Origin: Azonexaceae bacterium s22
Lineage (GTDB): Bacteria > Pseudomonadota > Gammaproteobacteria > Burkholderiales > Rhodocyclaceae
Direction: 5' to 3'
Assembly (NCBI GenBank): GCA_016617495.1
Contig: WYCU01000001.1
Location: 62,001-126,000 of the forward strand
DNA length: 64,000 nucleotides
Of the stretch, positions 7,615 through 15,843 are shown in pieces (position 1 is the first letter of the stretch; each line of letters starts with the position of its first letter). The notes under the pieces are model-generated. The model saw only the letters and a list, made by a program, of their open reading frames with translations. It searched no databases and had not been told where the DNA came from. The translations under genes were made by a program, and so were the position numbers.

Positions 7615-8775
7615 CTATTCGGTGCGGTGCGCCGCGCCGTGCCGGTTGCTGCCGGCGACCATGCGGAACTCGAACAGGCGGCACTCCAGCGGGCCGTTGA
7701 ACAGCGGCGTCTTGCGCCCCGGCTTGAGGCCGACGAGCTTGGGCAAACGCAGATCGGCGGTGAAGAAGAAGCAGTTCCAGCCGGCCCAATGGCGCTTGAG
7801 CGCCGCACCCAGTTGCGGATAGAAGGCGGCCAGTTCTTCCTGTTCGCCGATACGCTCACCATAGGGCGGATTGGTGACGAGGATGCCGGATTCGGCCGGT
7901 GCCTCGATTTCGAGCAAATCGGCGCGGTCGACCGCGACAATTCCGCCAAAACCCGATTCCTGGAGGTTGCGCCGCGTGGCGCGCACGGCCCGTTCGTCGA
8001 TGTCGTAGCCGTAGAGCTCAAGACGCTGCGCCGGCTTGACGCGGGCTTCTGCGGCGGCGCGGATGTTCGCCCATGCCAGCGCCTGAAAATGCTTGAGACG
8101 TTCGAAGCCGAAGGTGCGATCCAGCCCCGGCGCACGATCCAGCGCCACCTGGATGGCTTCGAGCAGGAAGGTGCCGCTGCCGCACATGGGATCGACCAGC
8201 GGCTGCCCCGGCGTCCAGCCGCTCATCTTGAGGATGCCGGCGGCGAGGTTTTCCTTGAGCGGCGCATCGACGCTGGCCTTGCGGAAACCGCGCTGCCACA
8301 GTGGCTGGCCGGAGGTGTCGAGATACAGCGTGCACTCGTTTTCGGTCAGGAACACGTGGATGCTGACATCCGGATTGCGCGTATCGATGTTCGGACGCTC
8401 GCCGAGGTCTTCGCGGAAGCGGTCGCACACGGCGTCCTTGACGCGCAGGGTCACGTAATCGATGGATTTCAGCGGGCACTTGATGGCCGTCGTCACCACA
8501 CGCATCGTGCTGCTCACGGCGAAGTGGTTGGGCCACAGCTGGCGCACCGCCAGACGGTAGATGTCGTCTTCCTTGGTATACGGCCCTTTGACCAGATGCC
8601 AGAGGATGCGCGTCGCCACCCGGGATTCCAGATTGGCGCGGTAGCAGGTGGGCCAATCGCCGGAGAAGAAGACACCGCCGGCAATCGGGCGGATGTCGTC
8701 GCCGCCGACAGCGGCCAGTTCGTCGGCCAGGAAGGGTTCGAGCCCGCGCGGGCAGATGGCAAAGAAAGTAGGCAT
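7615..8775 (-). CDS. rlmL: THUMP-domain RNA methyltransferase (RlmL-like)
   Basis: The 386-residue protein has an N-terminal THUMP region (residues ~1-160) followed by a Rossmann SAM methyltransferase with DPMCGSGTFLLEA (motif I) and NPPYGER (catalytic motif). This layout matches the N-terminal enzyme of RlmL, which makes N2-methylguanosine at 2445 in 23S rRNA; the RlmK domain fused to it in gammaproteobacteria is absent, as in other betaproteobacteria. A repeat copy (7906-7941) is read in frame as VAVDRADLL just before NPPY, at a beta-strand position where homologues vary. It is followed by no obvious partner and lies convergent to the SCO gene. hemJ and the SDR gene are directly upstream on the same strand. 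Confidence 0.88.
   Translation of the reverse strand: MPTFFAICPRGLEPFLADELAAVGGDDIRPIAGGVFFSGDWPTCYRANLESRVATRILWHLVKGPYTKEDDIYRLAVRQLWPNHFAVSSTMRVVTTAIKCPLKSIDYVTLRVKDAVCDRFREDLGERPNIDTRNPDVSIHVFLTENECTLYLDTSGQPLWQRGFRKASVDAPLKENLAAGILKMSGWTPGQPLVDPMCGSGTFLLEAIQVALDRAPGLDRTFGFERLKHFQALAWANIRAAAEARVKPAQRLELYGYDIDERAVRATRRNLQESGFGGIVAVDRADLLEIEAPAESGILVTNPPYGERIGEQEELAAFYPQLGAALKRHWAGWNCFFFTADLRLPKLVGLKPGRKTPLFNGPLECRLFEFRMVAGSNRHGAAHRTE
7906..7941 (-). repeat. 36-bp palindrome-core repeat, copy 4
   Basis: The minus strand carries TGTCGCGGTCGACCGCG followed by CCGATTTGCTCGAAATC. It is within the RlmL-like gene and in sense orientation, encoding IVAVDRADLLEI. Confidence 0.72.
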
Positions 8776-8776
8776 G

Positions 8777-9193
8777 TCAGAACGGCTTGAGAACGACGAG
8801 GAAAAGGACCATCAACAGGATGATGACCGGCAGTTCGTTGTAAAAACGGAACCAGACGTGGGAACGGTCGTTGCGGCCTTCCCGGAAGGCTTGCAACAGC
8901 CGGCCACAATGCCAGTGGTAGAGCGCCAACCCGGCCACAAGCACGACCTTGGCATGCAGCCAGCCGCCGCCAAAGCCGTAGAACAACCACAGGCCCAGGC
9001 CGCTCACGATCGTCAGGATGCCGAGCGGCGTCATGAAGCGGTAGAGCTTGCCGGCCATCAACAGCAGGCGGTCGCGTTCGGCGTCGCTGCCGGCAGGCAC
9101 CATCGCCAGATTGACGAAGATGCGCGGCAGGTAGAACAGGCCGGCAAACCAGGAAATGACCATCCAGAGATGGAGCGTTTTCAGCATCAGCAT
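8777..9193 (-). CDS. hemJ: HemJ-type protoporphyrinogen IX oxidase
   Basis: This 138-residue, four-helix membrane protein matches the HemJ (UPF0093/CopD-like) family, which oxidises protoporphyrinogen IX in haem synthesis in the inner membrane. The N-terminal LKTLHLWMVISWFAGLFYLP carries the conserved histidine and the WFAGLFYLPR signature; LYRFMTPLGILT and WLHAKVVLV follow, and the C-terminal helix ends in LVVLKPF. An AGGAG ribosome binding site lies seven bases upstream. The start overlaps the SDR gene end by seven bases and the stop is one base from the RlmL-like start, so the three genes form a tight minus-strand unit. Confidence 0.88.
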   Translation of the reverse strand: MLMLKTLHLWMVISWFAGLFYLPRIFVNLAMVPAGSDAERDRLLLMAGKLYRFMTPLGILTIVSGLGLWLFYGFGGGWLHAKVVLVAGLALYHWHCGRLLQAFREGRNDRSHVWFRFYNELPVIILLMVLFLVVLKPF

Positions 9194-10092
9194 GTGTTTC
9201 TCCTTTGCAAGGCATCGGCAATCCCGACTTCGACGTTCGGAAAGGCCAACCGGACGCGCAATTCTTTTTTCAGCCGGTCGTTGCCGATGCGCCGGGATTC
9301 GCGCATGAAGGACATCTGCACCGGCGACAGCACGGCCGCCGCTGCGTCGCGCGTCAGCCTCGGCGGGCGCGGCAGCTTGAAGGCATCGGCCACGCAGTCG
9401 AAATAGTCACCCATTTTCAGGCTCGAATCGTCGACCGCGTTGACCACCCGGTTGGCCCGGCCGTGGCGGAGCGCGGCCACGCAGGCGGCCGCCAGATCGT
9501 CGGCGTGGATGTGGTTGGTATGGACATCGTCGCGGTCAACCAGCGCCGGCAGGCCATTTTCTAGGCGTGCCAGCGGCAGGCGCTCGGCGGCATAGATGCC
9601 CGGTGCCCGCAGGATCGAGACGACGACGCCATTGCGCGCGCCCCAGTCACGCAGGCGCTTTTCCGCCGCCACACGACGGGCAGCCCGCGCACTTTGCGGA
9701 TTCAGGCGCCGGGTTTCGTCGATAAGCTGACCGCCGCAATCGCCATAGACACCGGTCGTACTGATGTAAACAAGGTGGCGTGGTAGACTTTTGGCCTTGC
9801 CCAGCGCTGCCAGCAGGTTGCGCGTGCGGGGATCGTCCCGGCCTTCGCCGGGCGGTGGCGCCAGGTGAACCACGAGGTCCGCCAGACCGGCAAGCCGCGC
9901 CAGGCTGGCGCGGTCGTCGAGATCGGCGATCAGCGGCGTGGCGCCAGCCGAACGCCATTCCCCGGCGCGCGCGGCGTCGCGCAGGACGGCATAGACGCAG
10001 TAGCGGCGGGCAAGACGGGAGAGCATGCGGCGGGCAACGTCCCCGCTGCCGACAATCAGTATTTTTTGCACGCCGGCATTGTAGCCGAGCAT
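9187..10092 (-). CDS. NAD(P)-binding SDR-family protein
   Basis: A 301-residue extended short-chain dehydrogenase/epimerase-like protein. The Rossmann motif is VGSGDVARRM near residues 14-23 (a GxGxxA pattern), and the family signature YISTTGVYGDCGG follows at about 110. The catalytic YxxxK is not evident: the region after VYGD lacks a clear Tyr-Lys pair, as in YeeZ-like atypical SDRs, so activity on nucleotide sugars should not be assumed. It is probably cytosolic. It is the first gene of the hemJ unit and diverges from the flavin reductase gene, sharing a 12-bp gap with it. The substrate is unknown. Confidence 0.82.
   Translation of the reverse strand: MLGYNAGVQKILIVGSGDVARRMLSRLARRYCVYAVLRDAARAGEWRSAGATPLIADLDDRASLARLAGLADLVVHLAPPPGEGRDDPRTRNLLAALGKAKSLPRHLVYISTTGVYGDCGGQLIDETRRLNPQSARAARRVAAEKRLRDWGARNGVVVSILRAPGIYAAERLPLARLENGLPALVDRDDVHTNHIHADDLAAACVAALRHGRANRVVNAVDDSSLKMGDYFDCVADAFKLPRPPRLTRDAAAAVLSPVQMSFMRESRRIGNDRLKKELRVRLAFPNVEVGIADALQRRNTC
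9526..9561 (+). repeat. Possible diverged repeat copy
   Basis: CGTCGCGGTCAACC followed by AGCGCCGGCAGGCCATTTTC, within the SDR gene. It shares the GTCGCGGTCAACC core with copy 10 and keeps a GGCC plus A/T tail. It could be chance in a coding sequence (VDRDD on the sense strand). Confidence 0.3.
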
Positions 10093-10104
10093 GAAGGGGA
10101 ACCG

Positions 10105-11118
10105 ATGAGCTACCAAGTCACTGTCCAGCCCAGCGGGCGTCAGTTCGTCGCCGAAGCCGACGAAAGCCTGCTCGATGCCGCCCTCCGGCAAGGCCTGGTC
10201 ATGCCCTACGGCTGCAAGGACGGCGCCTGTGCCGCCTGCAAGGGCAAGGTGCTGTGCGGAGAGGTCGATCATGGCCGCGCCCAGCCGCACGCCCTGAGCG
10301 ATGCCGAAAAGGCCGCCGGCCTGACCTTGTTCTGCTGCGCCACTGCCCGTTCCGATCTGACGGTCGAATGCCGCCAACTGAGCTCGGCCAGCGACATTCC
10401 GGTCAAGACCCTGCCCTCGCGAATCGAAAAGCTCGATCGTCTGGCACCCGATGTCATCGAAATGCACCTGCGTCTGCCGGCCAGCGAACGCCTGCAATTC
10501 CTCGCCGGCCAATACATCGACATCCTGATGAAGGACGGGCGCAAGCGTAGCTTCTCGCTGGCCAACGCGCCGCACGACGACGCGCTGCTGCAACTCCACA
10601 TCCGCCACGTCCCCGGCGGCGCCTTCACGGAGCAGGTGTTCACCACCATGAAGGTGCGCGACATCCTGCGCTTCAACGGGCCGCACGGCACCTTCTACCT
10701 GCGCGAGGATTCGCCCAAGCCGATCATCTTCCTGGCCGGCGGCACCGGGTTTGCCCCGATCAAGTCCATCGTCGAGCACGCGCTGGCCGAGAACTGCCAG
10801 CGCCCGATGGCCATTTACTGGGGGGCCAAGGCACGCATCGATCTCTACATGGATGCCCTGCCGGCACAGTGGGCCGCCGCACACGAGCACATCCGTTACG
10901 TTCCCGTGCTCTCCGAACCGGCGGCGGATGAGGCCTGGAACGGACGCACCGGGCTCGTGCATCAGGCAATCCTCGCCGACTTCCCCGATCTCTCCGGCTA
11001 CCAGGTCTATGCCTGCGGCTCGCCGGGCATGATCGACGCGGCCCGGCGCGATTTCGCCGCCCAAGGCTTGCAGGAAGACGAATTCTTCGCCGACGCCTTC
11101 ACATTCTCGCCCACCTGA
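10105..11118 (+). CDS. 2Fe-2S flavin oxidoreductase (CDP-6-deoxyglucoseen reductase-like)
   Basis: The 337-residue protein has an N-terminal plant-type 2Fe-2S domain (CKDGACAACKGKVLC near 33-47 and a final cysteine in LFCCATA). An FAD-binding barrel follows (RSFSLANAP), then an NAD(P)H domain (FLAGGTGFAPIKSI, VYACGSPGMI). This is the ferredoxin-NADP reductase superfamily, commonly named CDP-6-deoxy-delta-3,4-glucoseen reductase in betaproteobacteria although its real acceptor is usually unknown. All four cluster cysteines are present. It is cytosolic. The stop overlaps the next lipoprotein gene by one base (TGATG). No sugar-biosynthesis genes lie nearby, so a general electron transfer role is as likely as the named reaction. 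Confidence 0.88.
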   Translation: MSYQVTVQPSGRQFVAEADESLLDAALRQGLVMPYGCKDGACAACKGKVLCGEVDHGRAQPHALSDAEKAAGLTLFCCATARSDLTVECRQLSSASDIPVKTLPSRIEKLDRLAPDVIEMHLRLPASERLQFLAGQYIDILMKDGRKRSFSLANAPHDDALLQLHIRHVPGGAFTEQVFTTMKVRDILRFNGPHGTFYLREDSPKPIIFLAGGTGFAPIKSIVEHALAENCQRPMAIYWGAKARIDLYMDALPAQWAAAHEHIRYVPVLSEPAADEAWNGRTGLVHQAILADFPDLSGYQVYACGSPGMIDAARRDFAAQGLQEDEFFADAFTFSPT

Positions 11119-11618
11119 TGCGCGGCGGCTTCACCCTCGCCATGGTTCTCGCCCTGCTGGCGGGGTGTGCGAAGCCCCCGCCGCCGGCCTACGTCGGGGA
11201 ATCCTTCAATGCGGAATCGCCATTCCGTTACTGGAGCACGCAACCGCCCGAAGCGGCCTGCGAACTCGGCCGCCGCGCATTGTTGAGCCAGGGCTATCAG
11301 GTCGACAACAGCAAGGCCCAAACCATCCTCGGTGAAAAGCTGTTCCAGCCCCAGCCGGACTATGTGATGAAACTGAACATCACGCTGGTTTGTCTGCCGA
11401 GCAACGTGGGCGCCAGTCTTTACGCCAACGCCCTGCAAACGCGTTACGAACTGAAAGGCCGTGGCAATAACGCCAGCCTGACCATTGGCCCCATCGGTTC
11501 CCTCAACCTGCCGCTCTCCGGCGACAAGGACACGTTGGTCAAGGTCGGCGAAGAAACGATTGCCGACCCGGATTTCTACCGCCGCCTGTTCGCGCTCATC
11601 GACGCGCTCGGCGGCTAA
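11118..11618 (+). CDS. Putative outer-membrane lipoprotein (DUF2242-like)
   Basis: A 166-residue protein with a lipobox (LALLAGCAKP, cysteine near residue 17), so it is probably lipid-anchored. The mature part (SPFRYWSTQPPEAACELGRR, LVCLPSNVGASLYANALQTRYELK) resembles the small betaproteobacterial lipoproteins grouped as DUF2242; that assignment is from memory of the pattern. Function is unknown. It is coupled to the upstream reductase gene through TGATG and overlaps the convergent 11615 gene by four bases at its 3' end. Confidence 0.75.
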   Translation: MRGGFTLAMVLALLAGCAKPPPPAYVGESFNAESPFRYWSTQPPEAACELGRRALLSQGYQVDNSKAQTILGEKLFQPQPDYVMKLNITLVCLPSNVGASLYANALQTRYELKGRGNNASLTIGPIGSLNLPLSGDKDTLVKVGEETIADPDFYRRLFALIDALGG

Positions 11619-12256
11619 CGCTGCCAGGCACAGCCGGCGAGCACTTGGCCATCCACGGTCACCTGGGCAAGCCAGCCATAAATGGCAGCACGCGCCGTGT
11701 CATGACAAAGTGCCGGCTCGAATTTCAGTGAAAGCCGGTGTTCGGCGCTGCTGGCCACCATTTGCGCGCCCCCGCCGGACGCATCCACCGTCGCCATGGG
11801 CAAGACGACATCGGGCTGTTCGGCACGCTTGAGCACCGCTTTCTCGGTGCCGAGGGCCAGCAGCCAACCCGGCGCATTACCGGTGGCCCGCCAGGTTTCC
11901 TCACCGAGACCCGGCTGCTGGCAGCGCCCTTCCTGTTGCGCCATGTTGAGCGCCGAAGCACGCAAGGCACCGCCTTCAAGCACCGCCCAAAGCTCGACAT
12001 AGAGTTTCTTGCCCTCGGCCAGGCCGATCTGCTCCAGGCTGCGGGTAAGTGCGCCCTCCGGCGAGACGTCTTCCATCATGATGTAGGAACGGTCGCGGCA
12101 GGGGGCGAAAACCAGTTTGTCCCCCATGCGCGCCATCTGGCCATAGGCCAGCCTAGGCTGGGCCAGCGGTGCCGGCGATTCGTCGGCCAAAGCCCCATTG
12201 ACGGCACCGGCGGTACAAAGGGCGAGAACAGTGAGAAGGGGCAGGCGGAAGATCAT
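11615..12256 (-). CDS. Exported protein of unknown function
   Basis: A 213-residue protein with a signal peptide (MIFRLPLLTVLALCTAGAVNGALA). The ATG at 12256 was preferred because the upstream in-frame extension is made of the dispersed repeat (copy 5) and is not signal-like. The mature part has four or five cysteines (APCRD, GRCQQ, ALCHD, AGCAW), suggesting a disulfide-bonded periplasmic protein. I do not recognise the family. It converges on the lipoprotein gene. Confidence 0.72.
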   Translation of the reverse strand: MIFRLPLLTVLALCTAGAVNGALADESPAPLAQPRLAYGQMARMGDKLVFAPCRDRSYIMMEDVSPEGALTRSLEQIGLAEGKKLYVELWAVLEGGALRASALNMAQQEGRCQQPGLGEETWRATGNAPGWLLALGTEKAVLKRAEQPDVVLPMATVDASGGGAQMVASSAEHRLSLKFEPALCHDTARAAIYGWLAQVTVDGQVLAGCAWQR

Positions 12257-12286
12257 GGTGATGGGACCGTCAGGAAAACAGTCATC

Positions 12287-12322
12287 ATTGTCGCGGTCGA
12301 CGGCCGGCAATGGTTTGATGCA
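12287..12322 (+). repeat. 36-bp palindrome-core repeat, copy 5
   Basis: Core TGTCGCGGTCGAC followed by a divergent tail (GGCCGGCAATGG). It lies between the exported-protein gene start and the livF stop, directly upstream of the exported-protein gene. Confidence 0.7.
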
Positions 12323-12338
12323 ACCGAAAAATCGGCAA

Positions 12339-13043
12339 TCACTCGCCGAGGTAGGCGGCGCGGACTTTCGGATCGTTCAGCAGGTCTTTGGCATCGCCGT
12401 TCAGGGTGATCTCGCCGCTTTCCATGACATAGCCGCGCTGGCTGGTTTCAAGCGCCAGCTTGGCGTTCTGCTCGATGAGCAATACGGTCATGCCGCTGGC
12501 GGCCACGGCACGGACCACCTCGAAAATCTTTTGCACCATGATCGGCGCGAGCCCCATGGAAGGCTCATCCAGCAAGAGCAGGCGCGGACGGCTCATCAGC
12601 GCCCGTCCGATGGCCAGCATCTGCTGTTCACCCCCGGAAAGGGTGCCGCCGAGTTGATCCGCACGTTCGCGCAAGCGTGGGAAATGGCCATAGACCATCT
12701 CAAAATCCTCGGCAATGGCCGCTTTGTCGTCGCGAACGAATGCGCCCATGGCCAGATTCTCGGCGACCGTCAGCCGCGGAAAGACCCCGCGCCCTTCAGG
12801 CACCAGGGCGATGCCCTTGCGGATCGGCGCGTGCGGGGCAATGCGCGTGATCTTCTCGCCACAGAAATGCACGTCGCCGCCCGCCGCATCGAGGACGCGC
12901 GCGATAGCCTTGAGGGTACTGGTCTTGCCGGCACCGTTCGCACCGATCAAGGCGACCATCTCGCCTTCGTTGACATGAAAAGTGATGCTGCGCACGGCCT
13001 GAATACCGCCGTAAGCGACGCGGAGTCCGGTAACTTCAAGCAC
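12339..13043 (-). CDS. livF: Branched-chain amino acid ABC transporter ATPase LivF (system 1)
   Basis: LivF is one of two ATPases of the Liv (HAAT) importer on the cytoplasmic face. The protein has Walker A GANGAGKTS, the Q-loop region, the ABC signature LSGGEQQM, Walker B LLLLDEPS and the GLAP motif typical of LivF. I place the start at the GTG at 13043 (GAGG site nine bases upstream, overlapping the livG stop by eight bases), giving 234 residues; an ATG at 13058 is the alternative. It is the last gene of livK-H-M-G-F. Confidence 0.93.
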   Translation of the reverse strand: MLEVTGLRVAYGGIQAVRSITFHVNEGEMVALIGANGAGKTSTLKAIARVLDAAGGDVHFCGEKITRIAPHAPIRKGIALVPEGRGVFPRLTVAENLAMGAFVRDDKAAIAEDFEMVYGHFPRLRERADQLGGTLSGGEQQMLAIGRALMSRPRLLLLDEPSMGLAPIMVQKIFEVVRAVAASGMTVLLIEQNAKLALETSQRGYVMESGEITLNGDAKDLLNDPKVRAAYLGE

Positions 13044-13794
13044 CCAGGTAAGCCTCAATCACGCGTTGATCTTTCTGCACGACCGCCGGCACATCCTCGA
13101 TGACCAGCGCCCCGTAGTCGAGCACCGCCACACGGTCGCACAAGCCCATGACCAGCTTCACATCGTGCTCGATCAACAGGATGGTGGTTCCGTCCTTGCG
13201 GATGCCCTCGATGAGCTCGCGCAGTTCTTCGGTTTCCGTCGCATTCATCCCGGCAGCCGGTTCGTCCAGACACAGCAGCCGCGGCTCTGTCGCCAGCGCA
13301 CGGGCGATTTCCAGTCGCCGCTGGTCGCCATAGGAAAGATTCTTGGCCAGGTCGTCGGCCTTGTCCTCGATCCGCACATAGTGCAGCAGCGCTTCAGCAC
13401 GTTGCCGGATCGCCGCCTCTTCCTCGCGCGTCGCCCGCGTCTGAAGCATGGCCCCCAACACTCCGGCACGCGTCCGCACATGGCGCCCGACCATCACGTT
13501 CTCCAGTGCCGTCATGTTGGCGAACAAACGGATGTTCTGAAAGGTACGGGCAATGCCGCGCTCGGCGGCCTGATGCGGCGCATTGGCCTGCAATGGGGCA
13601 CCAGAAAACTCGAATCCGCCCCCGTCGGGGACATACAGCCCGGTCAGACAATTGAAAAACGTCGTCTTTCCGGCCCCATTGGGACCGATGAGTCCGTAGA
13701 TTTCCCCCTCGCGAATACTCAGGGAAACGTCGCGCAAGGCTTTCACGCCCCCGAAATGTTTGGCAACGGCACGGGCTTCGAGCAGGGCACCCAT
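13036..13794 (-). CDS. livG: Branched-chain amino acid ABC transporter ATPase LivG (system 1)
   Basis: A 252-residue ATPase with Walker A GPNGAGKTTFFN, signature LSYGDQRRLEIARAL, Walker B LLCLDEPAAGMN and the switch histidine in LLIEHDVKLVM. The PAAGMN segment and C-terminal helix are characteristic of LivG. It pairs with LivF to drive the LivHM permease. Its start codon shares one base with the livM stop and its 3' end overlaps livF, so the operon is translationally coupled. Confidence 0.94.
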   Translation of the reverse strand: MGALLEARAVAKHFGGVKALRDVSLSIREGEIYGLIGPNGAGKTTFFNCLTGLYVPDGGGFEFSGAPLQANAPHQAAERGIARTFQNIRLFANMTALENVMVGRHVRTRAGVLGAMLQTRATREEEAAIRQRAEALLHYVRIEDKADDLAKNLSYGDQRRLEIARALATEPRLLCLDEPAAGMNATETEELRELIEGIRKDGTTILLIEHDVKLVMGLCDRVAVLDYGALVIEDVPAVVQKDQRVIEAYLGA

Positions 13795-14852
13795 CAGGCC
13801 CCTCCCGTCAATTCGCGTTTGCGCTCAGGCGAAGGCCACAACCCGGCCGGCTTGAAACGCATCACGAGGACCAGCGCCAGACCAAAAACCAGCATGCGCA
13901 AACTTTCCGGGTCGACCAGCATTTTCCCGAAAACCGCCATTTGCAACGGCCCGACACCATAGCGCAATACTTCAGGCAGGAAGGTCAGCAGCACCGCTCC
14001 CAGAATGACACCGGGAATATGTCCCATGCCGCCGAGAACGACCATCGCCAGGATCATGACCGATTCAATCAGCGAAAAACTTTCCGGGGAAACGAAGCCT
14101 TGCATCGCGGCAAAGATGCCCCCCGCGACGCCGCCAAAACTGGCGCCCATGGCGAAAGCCAGAAGCTTGATGTTGCGGGTGTTGATACCGACCGCCTTGG
14201 CTGCGATCTCGTCCTCGCGAATCGCCTGCCAGGCCCGCCCGATCCGCGAATTCTGCAAGCGCAGATTGATGATGACCACGATCACGGCCAACGCCACGAG
14301 CAGGAAATAGTATTTTTGCGGTCCGGAAATGGTGAACCCGAAAATCTGGCTATTGCCGGAAAACTTGAAGGCGCCGAAGGCCACTGGATCGATCAGCGTG
14401 ATCCCTTGCGGACCGTTGGTGATATTTACCGGCGCATTCAGATTGTTCATGAAGATGCGCACGATCTCGCCAAAACCCAGCGTCACGATCGCCAGGTAAT
14501 CACCGCGCAACTTCAAGGTTGGCGACCCGAGCAACACGCCGGCAACGCAAGCCAAACCGGCCCCAATCGGAAGAATGGCCCAGATCGGCCAGTGCAAGCC
14601 GAAATGCGGGCTGGCCAGCAAGGCCCAGGTGTAAGCACCGACGGCATAGAACGCGATGTACCCGAGGTCGAGCAGGCCGGCGAAACCGACCACGATGTTA
14701 AGCCCCAACGCCAGGAAAATATACAGGATGGCGAAATTGACGATTCGCACCCATGCCTGCCCGCCCATGGCCACCACAAAGGGCAAGGCCACCAGGGCGG
14801 CGGTAATGAGGGTAATGCCAAGCGCCGAGCGCGGATTCAGCCAACGCTTCAT
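13794..14852 (-). CDS. livM: Branched-chain amino acid ABC transporter permease LivM (system 1)
   Basis: A 352-residue inner-membrane permease with about nine hydrophobic segments. It has the LivM signatures YIFLALGLNIVVGFAGLLDLGYIAFYAVGAYT (near 40-72) and the EAA-like loop RAWQAIREDEIAAKAVGINT. It forms the channel with LivH. The start overlaps the livH stop by four bases. Confidence 0.94.
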   Translation of the reverse strand: MKRWLNPRSALGITLITAALVALPFVVAMGGQAWVRIVNFAILYIFLALGLNIVVGFAGLLDLGYIAFYAVGAYTWALLASPHFGLHWPIWAILPIGAGLACVAGVLLGSPTLKLRGDYLAIVTLGFGEIVRIFMNNLNAPVNITNGPQGITLIDPVAFGAFKFSGNSQIFGFTISGPQKYYFLLVALAVIVVIINLRLQNSRIGRAWQAIREDEIAAKAVGINTRNIKLLAFAMGASFGGVAGGIFAAMQGFVSPESFSLIESVMILAMVVLGGMGHIPGVILGAVLLTFLPEVLRYGVGPLQMAVFGKMLVDPESLRMLVFGLALVLVMRFKPAGLWPSPERKRELTGGA

Positions 14853-15772
14853 GCGCGATCTCCGGTCTTTTCACCGAACAACCCCGAGGGGCGGAACATC
14901 AGTACAACAATCAGCACGACAAACGCGAAGATGTCCTGGTAATGGCTGCCCAGAAAGCCACCGGTCAAATCCCCGATGTAGCCGGCGCCGAGGGCTTCGA
15001 TGATGCCCAGCAGGATGCCCCCGGCCATGGCGCCCGCCAGATTTCCGATGCCGCCCAGCACTGCCGCGGTAAACGCCTTAAGCCCGAGCATGAAGCCCAT
15101 CTGGTAATGCGCGATTTCATAATAGGTGCCGACCATGACGCCAGCCAGCGCCGCCAGTGCCGAGCCGATGACGAACGCTGCCGAAATCACGCGGTTGCTG
15201 TTCACGCCCATGAGCCCGGCAACCTGGGGATTTTGCGCGGTTGCACGCATGGCCATGCCCAGCTTCGTGCGGTAAACAAGGAAAGCCAGGCCCGCCATGG
15301 TCATGCCGGACACGAGCACGATGAGCAACTGGATCGCCGTAAAATTCGCACCGGCAATCTCGAAATCGATTTTGGGCAGCAGGTGCGGGAATGTCAGGTA
15401 ATTGCGCCCCCAGACGATCATCGCCACGTTCTGCAGGATGATGGACATCCCGATTGCGGTGATCAGCGGTGTCAGGCGCGGCGCGTTACGCAACGGACGA
15501 TAGGCAATGCGCTCCAGGCCCCAACCCAAGGCCATGCAAACCAGCACGGAGGCGGTCAGGCCAGCCAACCCGGCCAACGCGACAGGCATGCCAACCTTGA
15601 TCAACGAACCAGCCACCGTGATGGTGACCAAGGTACCGATCATCACCACTTCGCCATGTGCGAAGTTGATGAGCCCCATGATTCCGTAGACCATGGTGTA
15701 ACCCAACGCCACCAAGGCATAGATGCTGCCCTGGACCAGTCCATTGATGATTTGCTGGAGAAAAATATCCAT
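14849..15772 (-). CDS. livH: Branched-chain amino acid ABC transporter permease LivH (system 1)
   Basis: A 307-residue inner-membrane permease starting MDIFLQQIINGLVQGSIYALVALGYTMVYG, a standard LivH N-terminus, with the coupling loop GMAMRATAQNPQVAGLMGVN and eight or so membrane helices. It ends FRPSGLFGEKTGDRA, also typical. It is 72 bases downstream of livK, the gap being filled by a strong hairpin. Confidence 0.94.
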   Translation of the reverse strand: MDIFLQQIINGLVQGSIYALVALGYTMVYGIMGLINFAHGEVVMIGTLVTITVAGSLIKVGMPVALAGLAGLTASVLVCMALGWGLERIAYRPLRNAPRLTPLITAIGMSIILQNVAMIVWGRNYLTFPHLLPKIDFEIAGANFTAIQLLIVLVSGMTMAGLAFLVYRTKLGMAMRATAQNPQVAGLMGVNSNRVISAAFVIGSALAALAGVMVGTYYEIAHYQMGFMLGLKAFTAAVLGGIGNLAGAMAGGILLGIIEALGAGYIGDLTGGFLGSHYQDIFAFVVLIVVLMFRPSGLFGEKTGDRA

Positions 15773-15797
15773 TCGTCACATTCGTGGCCTTGCATGT

Positions 15798-15825
15798 GGA
15801 AACGGCGCCCTGCGGCGCCGTTTCC
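15798..15825 (-). other. Strong hairpin between livK and livH (system 1)
   Basis: GGAAACGGCGCC and GGCGCCGTTTCC form a perfect 12-bp stem with a 4-base loop, 18 bases after the livK stop. No T-run follows. Its position suggests 3'-end protection of the livK message, giving more binding protein than permease, as known for other binding-protein operons. Confidence 0.7.
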
Positions 15826-15843
15826 GGCCATGCGTTCAGCCGA

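Noticed and set aside
6997-8790. A 597-codon plus-strand frame running across the SCO gene and the RlmL-like gene
   Set aside because: It is in a different frame from SCO and antisense to the methyltransferase; both real genes have intact catalytic motifs.
13906-13945. GGTCGACC within livM resembling the dispersed repeat
   Set aside because: It lacks the TGTCGC left half of the core and encodes an ordinary LivM segment, so it was not counted as a copy.
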